64,000 nucleotides of DNA, from NCBI GenBank assembly GCA_964503275.1, contig CAZCZO010000004.1, forward strand, positions 62,001 through 126,000, given 5' to 3'. Every line of letters begins with the position of its first letter. The first letter of the stretch is position 1. The position numbers and the translations under genes were made by a program. The notes below the pieces were generated by a model that had not been told where the DNA came from, ran no database searches, and saw only the letters and a list, made by a program, of their open reading frames with translations. This DNA comes from DASRAP01 sp964503275 (GTDB taxonomy: Bacteria; Gemmatimonadota; Gemmatimonadetes; Gemmatimonadales; Gemmatimonadaceae). Shown here piece by piece: positions 34,996 through 42,755 of the stretch.

Positions 34996-35016
34996 GCCAC
35001 CGTCAGGGACGGTGGC
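34996..35016 (-). terminator. Hairpin after the barrel protein gene
   Basis: A 9-bp perfect stem (GCCACCGTC with GACGGTGGC) closes a 3-base loop, about 30 bases past the 35047 stop on the minus strand. No T-tract. Confidence 0.55.
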
Positions 35017-35046
35017 CCACCCCGCCTACGACCGCTGTCGCGCCGG

Positions 35047-35655
35047 TCAGAACGCGCCGAAGCGGAAGAACATGGTCGCGCTGGCGCCACTGAGTTCGTC
35101 GGTGCGCAGGCGCACGTCCTCGGCGCCGATCACCGCTCGGTAGCTCACGGCCCCACCCATGCGGAACCACTTGGCGACGTTGAGTTCCATCGCCAGCTGC
35201 GGCTCGACCACACCGAAGGTCTCCTCGCGTTCGCTGCGTCCGCTGCGCGGGCGCAGGTCGTTGGGCCACACCGAAACAGCCCCCCCGCCGACGAGGATGC
35301 CGACGGTCGGGTGCACGAGGCGGGTGGGGTTCACGATATACTCGACGGTCAGACCGCCGTAGCCGAAGTCCATCTCGCCGCGGTCGGTGCCGACGATCGC
35401 ACGGGTATCGACGCGGCTGGTGCCGCCGAAGCCCGCACCGCCGATCGCGAGGCGACGATTGAGCAGCACGGCGCCACCGCCGCCGCCCAGGATCATGGTC
35501 TCGCCGGCGGCCTGCGTCACGCGGAACGCGGGGCCGCCGAATCCCCCGATGCGGCTGCCGCCGTCGCGCATCAGGGTCTGGTCTTGTGCGGCCGCGGTCG
35601 TGGCCGTGATGACGAATGCGCCGATGGCCAGGGCGCGTTGGACGGACGATGGCAT
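35047..35655 (-). CDS. Exported probable outer-membrane barrel protein
   Basis: A 202-residue protein from ATG 35655 with a signal peptide ending near residue 23 (TATTAAAQ). The mature part has a Gly-rich N-terminal block (SRIGGFGGPAFRVTQ, ILGGGGGAVLLNRRLAIGG) and paired strands ending in MFFRFGAF; the final Phe is typical of outer-membrane barrels. It resembles small barrel proteins common in this lineage, with no assigned substrate. It is downstream of nhaC on the same strand, 149 bases apart. Confidence 0.72.
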   Translation of the reverse strand: MPSSVQRALAIGAFVITATTAAAQDQTLMRDGGSRIGGFGGPAFRVTQAAGETMILGGGGGAVLLNRRLAIGGAGFGGTSRVDTRAIVGTDRGEMDFGYGGLTVEYIVNPTRLVHPTVGILVGGGAVSVWPNDLRPRSGRSEREETFGVVEPQLAMELNVAKWFRMGGAVSYRAVIGAEDVRLRTDELSGASATMFFRFGAF

Positions 35656-35764
35656 GCTGGGATCCTCGCGGGGGAGATCGAGGTGCCACCGCTGCGGCGG
35701 CACCGACACTCCGGTACTACCGCGTGCTGGGCGCGCGGGTTTCGTCGGCGCGCCCGCTTGGTTG

Positions 35765-35819
35765 TGCGCTACCGCGTTTCCGTGGGCACGTGTGCGGGCG
35801 TGCGCTACCGCGTCTCCGT
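35765..35819. repeat. Near-identical 19-bp repeat, 36 bases apart, at the nhaC end
   Basis: TGCGCTACCGCGTTTCCGT (35765-35783) recurs as TGCGCTACCGCGTCTCCGT (35801-35819), one mismatch. The second copy covers the last nhaC codons and stop. The bases between are partly similar, suggesting an imperfect 36-bp tandem duplication of the gene end. Confidence 0.8.
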
Positions 35820-37292
35820 CGGCGCCTGCGCATCGGCGACGGCCTCGCGCGGGTCTGCGGCGGCGATACTGAAGCCCGTGAACCCGTACGCGGCGGCGAC
35901 CAGCGGATTGATCAGGTTGAAGAAGGCGTACGGGGCATAGACGAGCGTGGGGACCCCGAGCGTCCCCGCCATGAAGGCGCCGCAGGTGTTCCACGGCACC
36001 AGTGGCGAGGTCAGGGTGCCGGCGTCCTCCAGCGTCCGCGAGAGGTTCTTCGCCGCGAGCCCGCGCCGCTTGAACTCGGCGCGGAACATCCGGCCCGGGA
36101 GCACGATCGCGATGTACTGGTCGCTGGCGATCACGTTCATGCCGATGGATGTGCTCAGCGTCGCCAGGATGAGGCTGCCCGTGCCGCGCACCGAGCCCAG
36201 GATGGCCTGGGCGATGCGCTGCAACATCTGGGTCGTTTCCATCACGGCGCCGAAGATCATGGCGCTGAGGATCAGCCAGATGGTGTTGAGCATGCTGCTC
36301 ATGCCGCCGCGCGTGAGCAACTCGTCGAGCGCCGCGTTGCCCGAGGAGGCGGTGTACCCGTCGAAGAGCACGGTCCAGGCCCCCTGGAGCAGCGCCAGCG
36401 TCGCGCCGCGATCGGTCTCACCCACGAACGTGAGCACGCTCTCGCGCTGGAACAGCACGGCGAAGGTGCAACCGACGAGCGCGCCGATCAGCAGGGCAGG
36501 GAAGGCTGGGACCTTGCGGAGCACCAGCGTGAGGACGAGGACGGCCGGCAGAAGCGCGACCACACTGATGTCGAACTGCGCCGCCAGGTCGGCCTGCATC
36601 TTCGCGATCTCGGGCGCGTCGGCGCCGCCGCCGAGCGCGAGGCCGAGGCCGGCGAAGATGACCAGGGCGATCGCGAAGCTCGGGAGCGTCGTCCATGTCA
36701 TGTGACGGATGTGCGTGAACAGATCCGTGCCGGCCATCGCGGGGGCGAGGTTCGTCGTGTCGGACAGGGGCGACATCTTGTCGCCGAAATACGCGCCGCT
36801 GACGATGGCGCCGGCAGCCAGCCCCACATTCAGCCCCTGCACCGTCGCGATCCCGATCAACGCGACGCCGACCGTGCCGGCCGTGGTCCACGAGCTGCCC
36901 GTCGCCAACGCAACGACCGCGCAGATCACGGCCGCCGTCGCGTAGAACCAGGTCGGCGAGATGATCGACAGCCCATACGAGATCAGGGTGGGGACCGTAC
37001 CGCTCAGGATCCACGCGCCGATCAACGCGCCGACCATCAACAGGATCAGCACGGCGCCGGTGGACAGTGAGATGCCGTGCACGATGCCGCGCTGCAACTC
37101 GTCCCAGCGGTAGCCGTTCCGTGCGCCGAGCGCGGCGGCGACCATGCCGGCGAGGATCAGCGCGATCTGGTTCGGCCCCGAGCTCGAGCCGTCCCCGAAG
37201 AGGTACACCGACGCGCCGAGCAGCAGGATGAGGACCGCAACGGGAACGAGCGCTTCACCGAGGCCGGGTGCGCGGGGCGAGGGAGTGTTCAT
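35805..37292 (-). CDS. nhaC: Na+/H+ antiporter, NhaC type
   Basis: A 495-residue inner-membrane antiporter with about twelve hydrophobic segments. Family landmarks are LGARNGYRWDELQRGIVHG, ILLMVGALIGAWILSGT, ATGSSWTTAGTVGVA, SGAYFGDKMSPLSDTTNLAPA, the central LNTIWLILSAMIFGAVME, IASDQYIAIVLPGRMF and LVPWNTCGAFMAGTLGVP. It exchanges Na+ for H+ and is used for pH and salt homeostasis. The ATG at 37292 gives a short cytoplasmic N-terminus. The 3' end carries a tandem 36-bp partial duplication. Confidence 0.95.
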   Translation of the reverse strand: MNTPSPRAPGLGEALVPVAVLILLLGASVYLFGDGSSSGPNQIALILAGMVAAALGARNGYRWDELQRGIVHGISLSTGAVLILLMVGALIGAWILSGTVPTLISYGLSIISPTWFYATAAVICAVVALATGSSWTTAGTVGVALIGIATVQGLNVGLAAGAIVSGAYFGDKMSPLSDTTNLAPAMAGTDLFTHIRHMTWTTLPSFAIALVIFAGLGLALGGGADAPEIAKMQADLAAQFDISVVALLPAVLVLTLVLRKVPAFPALLIGALVGCTFAVLFQRESVLTFVGETDRGATLALLQGAWTVLFDGYTASSGNAALDELLTRGGMSSMLNTIWLILSAMIFGAVMETTQMLQRIAQAILGSVRGTGSLILATLSTSIGMNVIASDQYIAIVLPGRMFRAEFKRRGLAAKNLSRTLEDAGTLTSPLVPWNTCGAFMAGTLGVPTLVYAPYAFFNLINPLVAAAYGFTGFSIAAADPREAVADAQAPTETR

Positions 37293-37395
37293 ATGGTGGC
37301 GAAACTTGCGGGTCGGGGCGTGGGTCAGCAAGCGAGGGACGGCGCGTGGCGCGCGCGCGCGCCGGCACGCTCGCCGCCGGACCTCCGGGCGCGTC

Positions 37396-37887
37396 TCATC
37401 GCACGCAGAGCACGCCGTGCTCCGTGCGCTCATCCGCAGCGGCGGCGCGGATCCGCGGGAACGCCGTCCCCGCCTCCACCACCGCGGTGCGGCCATCGGC
37501 AAGCCAGACCTCGAGAGCGATCGTCCAGGTCGGCCACGGGTCCAGCGACGGAAAGTCCGGCGCTGCGCTCGGGAGGGACCACTCGCTGCCGAGCGACAGG
37601 CAGGCGGTCGCCGCATCGCGGTACCCGTTGCGCACCACGAATCCGCTATCCGTGCGCAGGGCCCAATTGCGGCCTGCCGCGTCCGCGTCGTTGAGGGGTG
37701 TGCGGATCACGCGCCGCGCGGATCGACCGGCCTTGCTCGGCTCATCAGGCACGTTCGGGTCGGTCGCACCCTGCCGACCCAGAAGCCACACGATCGGGAG
37801 CATCGCGAGGATCACCACCGCCGCCCACCGCATCGCGATCGACCGACCGCTGGGCGCCGCGTCGTCGTAGCCGTGCCGTGAGGTCAC
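37396..37887 (-). CDS. Membrane-anchored protein of unknown function
   Basis: A 163-residue protein from GTG 37887, with one hydrophobic segment at about residues 20-38 (RWAAVVILAMLPIVWLL) and a soluble C-terminal part with two Cys. I recognise no family. It lies 3 bases downstream of the SH3-like gene on the same strand, so the two are probably co-transcribed and may work together at the envelope. A coding call is supported by the tight spacing. Confidence 0.6.
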   Translation of the reverse strand: MTSRHGYDDAAPSGRSIAMRWAAVVILAMLPIVWLLGRQGATDPNVPDEPSKAGRSARRVIRTPLNDADAAGRNWALRTDSGFVVRNGYRDAATACLSLGSEWSLPSAAPDFPSLDPWPTWTIALEVWLADGRTAVVEAGTAFPRIRAAAADERTEHGVLCVR

Positions 37888-37890
37888 GCG

Positions 37891-38607
37891 CTAGCACCCA
37901 CGGCTGTGGAACCACACCGTCGGCTCACCGAGCGCGTCGTGGGCGCGCAGCCAGCCGCGCGCGGTGGTCGGCGGGTCCGGGTCATCGCCGCACGGCGAGC
38001 TGCGCAGCACCTCGATCTCGAACCACAGCGCGCCCGCGACGTCGGCGGTCTTGGTGACGCGGACGCTGGCCCCGGGCTCGACGGCGACGCGGCCAGGCGC
38101 ACCGGCCGACGCGCTCAGGTGGCTCGGCGCCCTCGCTTCCAGATAGGCCAGCCCTTCGGCGACCAACTGCGCGTACCACACGAAGCGGCCGGACGTCGAG
38201 TCGGCCACCCAGGCCTCGGCGTCATGCAGACGGATGCGATACCACCCCGGCGCTCGGGCGGTCACGATCGCGGCGGCCTCCTCGTAGCCCATCTCGCGGG
38301 TGGGGAGTGAATCGCGGCGCGTCCCGCGCAGCACGCGCACCTCCAGCGGGTCGCAGCCCCCTTCGGGATTCTGCCGCCATGGGCGCACCGTGCGGAGCTC
38401 ACCGATCCGCACCCCACCGGGTGCCGCGTGCAGCGGCACGGGCCGCGGTGGGGTGGGATCGCAGGCCCCCTCACCGAAGACGCGGGGCAAGGTGAGCAGG
38501 CCGATCAGCGGTGCGGCTGCGGGAGCAGGAGCCGCCGTCGGCGGCGCGGCCGTGGGCTGCGGTGCGGCGATCAACACCGCCATCGCGGCGAGAGACAAAG
38601 CGCGCAT
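37891..38607 (-). CDS. Exported protein with SH3-like segments
   Basis: A 238-residue protein from ATG 38607 with an Ala/Pro-rich signal region. Two SH3-like stretches are visible: GGVRIGELRTVRPWR and GWYRIRLHDAEAWVADSTSGRF in the first half; GRVAVEPGASVRVTKT and LWFEIEVLRSS, GWLRAHDALGEPTVWFHSRGC at the end. Four cysteines could make disulfides. SH3b domains often bind peptidoglycan; here this is inference. The gene precedes the small membrane protein. Confidence 0.6.
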   Translation of the reverse strand: MRALSLAAMAVLIAAPQPTAAPPTAAPAPAAAPLIGLLTLPRVFGEGACDPTPPRPVPLHAAPGGVRIGELRTVRPWRQNPEGGCDPLEVRVLRGTRRDSLPTREMGYEEAAAIVTARAPGWYRIRLHDAEAWVADSTSGRFVWYAQLVAEGLAYLEARAPSHLSASAGAPGRVAVEPGASVRVTKTADVAGALWFEIEVLRSSPCGDDPDPPTTARGWLRAHDALGEPTVWFHSRGC

Positions 38608-38677
38608 GCGGGAATCATAATCATCCGGCGCGTCGCGACCGGGGCACGCAGCGACGGAGGGCGTTACCCTTGGTGTC

Positions 38678-39484
38678 ATGCTGATGCGCTTCTCGCAGTT
38701 CCGGCGCCCGGTCGGTCGCGCGGTCGTCGGCCTCTCGCTGCTCGCGGTCGTGGTCGCTGTGCACCCGGCGCCCCAGGCCGACACCATCACGGTCGCGACC
38801 TACAACATCCGGCACGGCCGCGGGATGGACGAACGGGTCGACCTCACCCGCACGGCCGCGGCGATCCGCGCGCTCGGTGCCGACCTGGTCGCGCTACAAG
38901 AGGTGGACCGGCGCGTGCAGCGCAGTGGCAGCGAGGACCAACCGGCCGTGCTGGGCGAGCGGCTCGGTCTGCAGCCCGCCTTCGGTGGATTCTTCCCGTA
39001 TCAAGGCGGCGAGTATGGCATGGCGCTGCTCTCGCGCTTTCCGCTGGAGCGGATCACGCCGCTGCGCCTGCCCGACGGCAACGAGCCGCGGGTGGCGCTC
39101 ATGGCGCAGGTGCTGCTGCCGAGCGGGGCGCGGGTGCAGGTGGTGAACGTGCATTTCGACTGGGTGCGCGACGACAGCCTGCGCTACAGGCAGGTCGAGG
39201 CGCTCGCGGCCGTGCTCGACACAGTGTCGCTGCCGATGATCCTCATGGGGGACTTCAACGACGTGCCGGGGAGCCGCACGCTGTTGCGGTGGCGCTCCCG
39301 CTTCGTGGCGCTGGCCAAGCCCGCCGAGGATCCCTTCACCTTCTCATCGACCGCGCCGACCAAGGAGATCGACCACATCCTGCTGTCGCCGGCGGCGCGA
39401 TGGGAGGGCCGCACCGCGCGCGTCGTCACGGATACCCTGACGTCGGATCATCGCGCGGTGGTCGGGCGGGTGACGTTGCGCTAG
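38678..39484 (+). CDS. Secreted endonuclease/exonuclease/phosphatase-family protein
   Basis: A 268-residue exported member of the EEP superfamily (signal or anchor at residues 14-32). Its metal-dependent active-site blocks are in order: VATYNIRHGRGMD, LVALQEVDRR with the metal-binding Glu, VQVVNVHFDWV, ILMGDFNDVPGS with Asp and Asn, and EIDHILLSP and TSDHRAVVGRV with the final catalytic His. The fold covers nucleases, sphingomyelinases and phosphatases; the substrate is not readable. It is divergent from the SH3-like gene. Confidence 0.92.
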   Translation: MLMRFSQFRRPVGRAVVGLSLLAVVVAVHPAPQADTITVATYNIRHGRGMDERVDLTRTAAAIRALGADLVALQEVDRRVQRSGSEDQPAVLGERLGLQPAFGGFFPYQGGEYGMALLSRFPLERITPLRLPDGNEPRVALMAQVLLPSGARVQVVNVHFDWVRDDSLRYRQVEALAAVLDTVSLPMILMGDFNDVPGSRTLLRWRSRFVALAKPAEDPFTFSSTAPTKEIDHILLSPAARWEGRTARVVTDTLTSDHRAVVGRVTLR

Positions 39485-39530
39485 GCGGGCCTGGTTGCGC
39501 GGCGGGACCGGTCGGAGCGAGCTTCTCCCC

Positions 39531-41003
39531 ATGACACACCGCCTGCTCGTCGCGACCTTCGCCGTGCTCGTCCCGGCCGCCGCGTGCGGTCAAGCCTCTG
39601 AGGGCTGGCCGCAACATTCCCGGGAACGTCCCGCACCGCCGATCGGCGTCGCGCCCGCACTGCGCACGCCCGTGGCCCCGCCGCCCGGCGCGACCATCCT
39701 GTTCGACGGCCGCTCGCTCGACGCCTGGCGCAGCAGCGACGGCGTGAGTGCGGCGCGCTGGCAACTGCTCGGGGACGGCGCCATGGCGGTGCAGCCGGGT
39801 ACGGGTGGCATCGAGACCAAGGCCGCGTTCGGCGACGTGCATCTCCACGTCGAGTGGAGCGCGCCGGACCCGCCGACCGCCACCGGGCAGGACCGCGGCA
39901 ACAGCGGTGTGTTCCTGATGGGTCGCTACGAAGTGCAGGTGCTCGACTCCTACGAGAGCGCGACCTATGCCGACGGACAGGCCGGCGCCATCTATGGGCA
40001 GTACCCGCCGCGGCTGAATCTCGCACAGCCTCCTGGTGCGTGGAACAGCTACGACATCGAGTTCCGCCGCCCGCGCTTCGCGTCCGACGGCCGCGTGCTC
40101 TCGCCGGCGCGCATGACGGTGCGGCACAATGGCGTGGTCATCCACGCCGACCAGCCGCTGCTGGGGCCCACCTCGCACATCGTGCGCGCGCCCTACGAGG
40201 CGCACCCCGACGCCTTGCCCATCGCGCTGCAAGACCACGGTGATCGCGTCCGCTTCCGGAATATCTGGGTGCGGGAGTTGCCGCCGCTCGCCGAGGCGCC
40301 GGCGGCACCCGATGCGCGCGCGACCGACGCGGTGCTCGCGCGTGCGGCGGCGCTGGCGGCGGGCTGGCAGTTCCGGCGGGCGATCGACGAGTACACCCGG
40401 GCGCTCACCGCGCGCAACGACGACGAGGCGATGCTGCGGCGCTGGCGCGGGCATCGCTGGCTGTCGGTGCGCGAGTTCGGCAAGGCCGAGGAGGACCTCG
40501 CGCTCGCGGCGGGCATGGACGCGACGAACTACGGCGCGTGGTACCACCTCGGCATCATCCACTACATCAACGGGCGTTGGCGCAACGCGGCCGAGGCGTT
40601 CCGCGCGGCGCTGCCGCTAGCCCCGAACGCGGGTGAGTTCTCCGGCAGCACCGACTGGCTCTGGATGACGCTCATGCGCGATGGGCGCGCCGACGACGCG
40701 CGGGCCTCGCTGGTGGAATCCCGCCGCCTGCGCGCGACGCGCGCCGATTGGGCGGCGACCGGCAACGCGTACGATGCCCGGCTCGCCCTGTACGCCGGGG
40801 AGATCACACCCGAGCAGGTGTTCACCCCGGCCGACACCGCCGCGACGCAGGTCGCGACGCTCAGTTACGGCGTGGGCAATTGGTACCTCGTGCGCGGGGA
40901 CAGCGCCCGCGCGCGCGAGTGGTTCGAACGCGCGGTGTGGAGTGGTGGCTGGGCGGCGTTCGGTGCGATCGTCGCGGAGGTGGAGCTGGCGCGCCTGCGC
41001 TAG
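39531..41003 (+). CDS. Secreted DUF1080 (3-keto-glycoside hydrolase) protein fused to TPR repeats
   Basis: A 490-residue exported protein. After the signal peptide comes a DUF1080 laminin-G-like domain (about 65-265): ILFDGRSLDAWRSSDG, GGIETKAAFGDVHLHVEWSA, NSGVFLMGRYEVQVLDSYE, NSYDIEFRRPRF and DHGDRVRFRNIWVREL. DUF1080 proteins include hydrolases of 3-keto-disaccharides. About 200 further residues form TPR-like helices (AIDEYTRALTARNDDEAMLR, WYHLGIIHYINGRWRNAAEAF, ARASLVESRRLRATR, ARAREWFERAVWSGG). The ATG at 39531 has a signal peptide; earlier starts do not. The fusion is uncommon to my knowledge. Confidence 0.88.
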   Translation: MTHRLLVATFAVLVPAAACGQASEGWPQHSRERPAPPIGVAPALRTPVAPPPGATILFDGRSLDAWRSSDGVSAARWQLLGDGAMAVQPGTGGIETKAAFGDVHLHVEWSAPDPPTATGQDRGNSGVFLMGRYEVQVLDSYESATYADGQAGAIYGQYPPRLNLAQPPGAWNSYDIEFRRPRFASDGRVLSPARMTVRHNGVVIHADQPLLGPTSHIVRAPYEAHPDALPIALQDHGDRVRFRNIWVRELPPLAEAPAAPDARATDAVLARAAALAAGWQFRRAIDEYTRALTARNDDEAMLRRWRGHRWLSVREFGKAEEDLALAAGMDATNYGAWYHLGIIHYINGRWRNAAEAFRAALPLAPNAGEFSGSTDWLWMTLMRDGRADDARASLVESRRLRATRADWAATGNAYDARLALYAGEITPEQVFTPADTAATQVATLSYGVGNWYLVRGDSARAREWFERAVWSGGWAAFGAIVAEVELARLR

Positions 41004-41047
41004 GCGCATTCGCGCACACACGCTCACGCGCTAATGTGCTCACTCGC

Positions 41048-41569
41048 TCACACGCGAAGCAGCCCGCGGAACCCCCGCGCGGCGTAGTACGACTCCGCGC
41101 CGTTGTGGTACACGAACACCCGCCCGAAGCGGCGGTCGCCGAACAGCGCGCCGCCCAACGCCCGGACGTCGGGCGGCGTCTGAATCCAGCTCGAGGTCTT
41201 GCGGTCGAACTCGCCCAGCGTCTGCAGGTGCCGGTACTCGTCCTCCGTGAGCATCGACACCCCCATCGTCGCCGCCATCTCCATCGCGGAGCCGCTGGGC
41301 TTGTTGGCCTTCCGAGATTCCCACGCGGCGCGGTCGAAGCACAGACTGCGCCGCCCCGCCGGCGTCTCGGCCGCACAGTCACAGACGAGGATCGCGCCCG
41401 ACGCCGCGTCGACGCCGATCACATCGGGCTCGCCGCCACTGTCCTCCATGGCCTGCAGGACGGTCAGCGCTCCGGGGTTCGCGGCCAGACGGGACTCGAC
41501 CTGAGCCCACGTGACGCCCCGGTGCCGCTGCGGGTTGGCGTCGAAGCGTGCGCGGAGTGTGTCCCGCAC
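41048..41569 (-). CDS. DUF4256 protein
   Basis: A 173-residue protein starting at GTG 41569, directly after the stop of the aldolase gene. Family-like features are RFDANPQRHRGVTWAQVE, LQAMEDSGGEPDVIGVD, SLCFDRAAWESRKANKPSG, LTEDEYRHLQTLGEFDRKT and the C-terminal GRVFVYHNGAESYYAARGFR. DUF4256 proteins are small cytoplasmic proteins without known activity. Zero spacing implies co-transcription with the aldolase. Confidence 0.85.
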   Translation of the reverse strand: MRDTLRARFDANPQRHRGVTWAQVESRLAANPGALTVLQAMEDSGGEPDVIGVDAASGAILVCDCAAETPAGRRSLCFDRAAWESRKANKPSGSAMEMAATMGVSMLTEDEYRHLQTLGEFDRKTSSWIQTPPDVRALGGALFGDRRFGRVFVYHNGAESYYAARGFRGLLRV

Positions 41570-42523
41570 CTAGTTCCGCCCGGCGGCCTGGCGCGCCACG
41601 TTGAGCGCGTTCTCTGCCGCGCCACTGATGCCCGCGTCGCCGCCCCAGCTGATGGTCACGAAGTCGAAGCCCTGCTGCATGCGCTGCGCCACGTTGTTCG
41701 CGCTCGTCGTCAGGCCGCAGCGGACGTTGTACTTCTTGCAGGCCGCCAGCACCTTCGCGATCCCCGCCTCGACCTCCGGACTGTTCCCGGGCAGCCCGTA
41801 CGACAGCGAGAGGTCTGCCGGCCCGATGAACAGTGCGCCCACGCCAGGCGTGGACACGATCTCCTCGGCGTTCTCGACGCCCTTCACCGTCTCGATCTGG
41901 ATCACGGCCAGTAGCTCCCCGCGCGGATCCAGAGGCCAGGTGTCAGCGCGCGCCGAGTAGTCCTGCACGCCCCAGATCCACGCCGCGTTGCCGGGCGACG
42001 AGCCGCGGATGCCCACCGGCTCGGTCTGCGGGTCGCCGCGTCGCTGGGGGTAGCGCATCGAGGTCACCGCATTGAGGGCTTCCGCGCGCGTCTCGACCAT
42101 CGGGAACATCACCCCGAATGCGCCGACGTCCAGCGCCTGCTTGGCCATGAACTGCACCTGTTCGCGCCCATTGGCCGGTAGCCTGACGATGGGGGTCACG
42201 TCCATCTGCGGAAAGCCCTTGGCTGCGATGCTGCGGGCGTTGACCATGCCCATGATGAAGCGCTGCATGGTCTCGAAGTCCAGCGGGTTGTGCTCCATAT
42301 CGATGATCACGAAGTCCAACTGGCTGGTGGCCAGCGACCGGGCGTTGATCAGCGAGAAGTCGCCGGTGGCCAGGCCGAACACCGGCTTCCCCGACTCCAG
42401 GGTCTCGATGGTCCGGTTGAGGCGGCGCTCCTGGGCGACCAGCGGAGCGGCGGTCGTCTGAGCGGCGAGGACAGCACCGAAGGTCAGCAGTGCGGCGCGG
42501 ACACCGAGCGGGCGGGAGAGCAT
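41570..42523 (-). CDS. HpcH/HpaI-family aldolase with an export signal
   Basis: A 317-residue class II-type aldolase fold. Family blocks are PVFGLATGDFSLINAR, LDFVIIDMEHNPLDFE, PIVRLPANGREQVQF, GAFGVMFPMVETRAEAL, LLAVIQIETVKGVENAEEI (metal Glu), GVGALFIGPADLSLSYG (metal Asp) and FDFVTISWGGDAG. HpaI aldolases split hydroxy-keto acids into pyruvate or its analogues. The N-terminus (GVRAALLTFGAVLAAQTTAAPLVAQ split around residue 20) is a signal peptide, unusual for this family. ATG 42523 is used; a TTG at 42568 would add 15 residues. Confidence 0.9.
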   Translation of the reverse strand: MLSRPLGVRAALLTFGAVLAAQTTAAPLVAQERRLNRTIETLESGKPVFGLATGDFSLINARSLATSQLDFVIIDMEHNPLDFETMQRFIMGMVNARSIAAKGFPQMDVTPIVRLPANGREQVQFMAKQALDVGAFGVMFPMVETRAEALNAVTSMRYPQRRGDPQTEPVGIRGSSPGNAAWIWGVQDYSARADTWPLDPRGELLAVIQIETVKGVENAEEIVSTPGVGALFIGPADLSLSYGLPGNSPEVEAGIAKVLAACKKYNVRCGLTTSANNVAQRMQQGFDFVTISWGGDAGISGAAENALNVARQAAGRN

Positions 42524-42755
42524 GGCGGCGATCACCGGGAGGAGGGCGAATGGCGGAATGGACGTCAATGTTAGCAGGGCGACCGGCGACCGGCCAGCGA
42601 CGGGGAGGCGCGGTCGCGGGCCCGGTAGCCTTCGCGCGCGCGGGGCGCACCGCGATTCGCGTTCCGTGGAGCGTCTGGCTACTATCGAGCGTGCGCCTTT
42701 CCCCCATCTGGCCGCGGCACGCTGCGCGGATCGCGCACGCGCGGCTGGGTCCCTG

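Noticed and set aside
37348..37363. Alternating GC run GGCGCGCGCGCGCGCC before nhaC
   Set aside because: Probably a chance run in very GC-rich DNA; no repeat or regulatory context supports a site.
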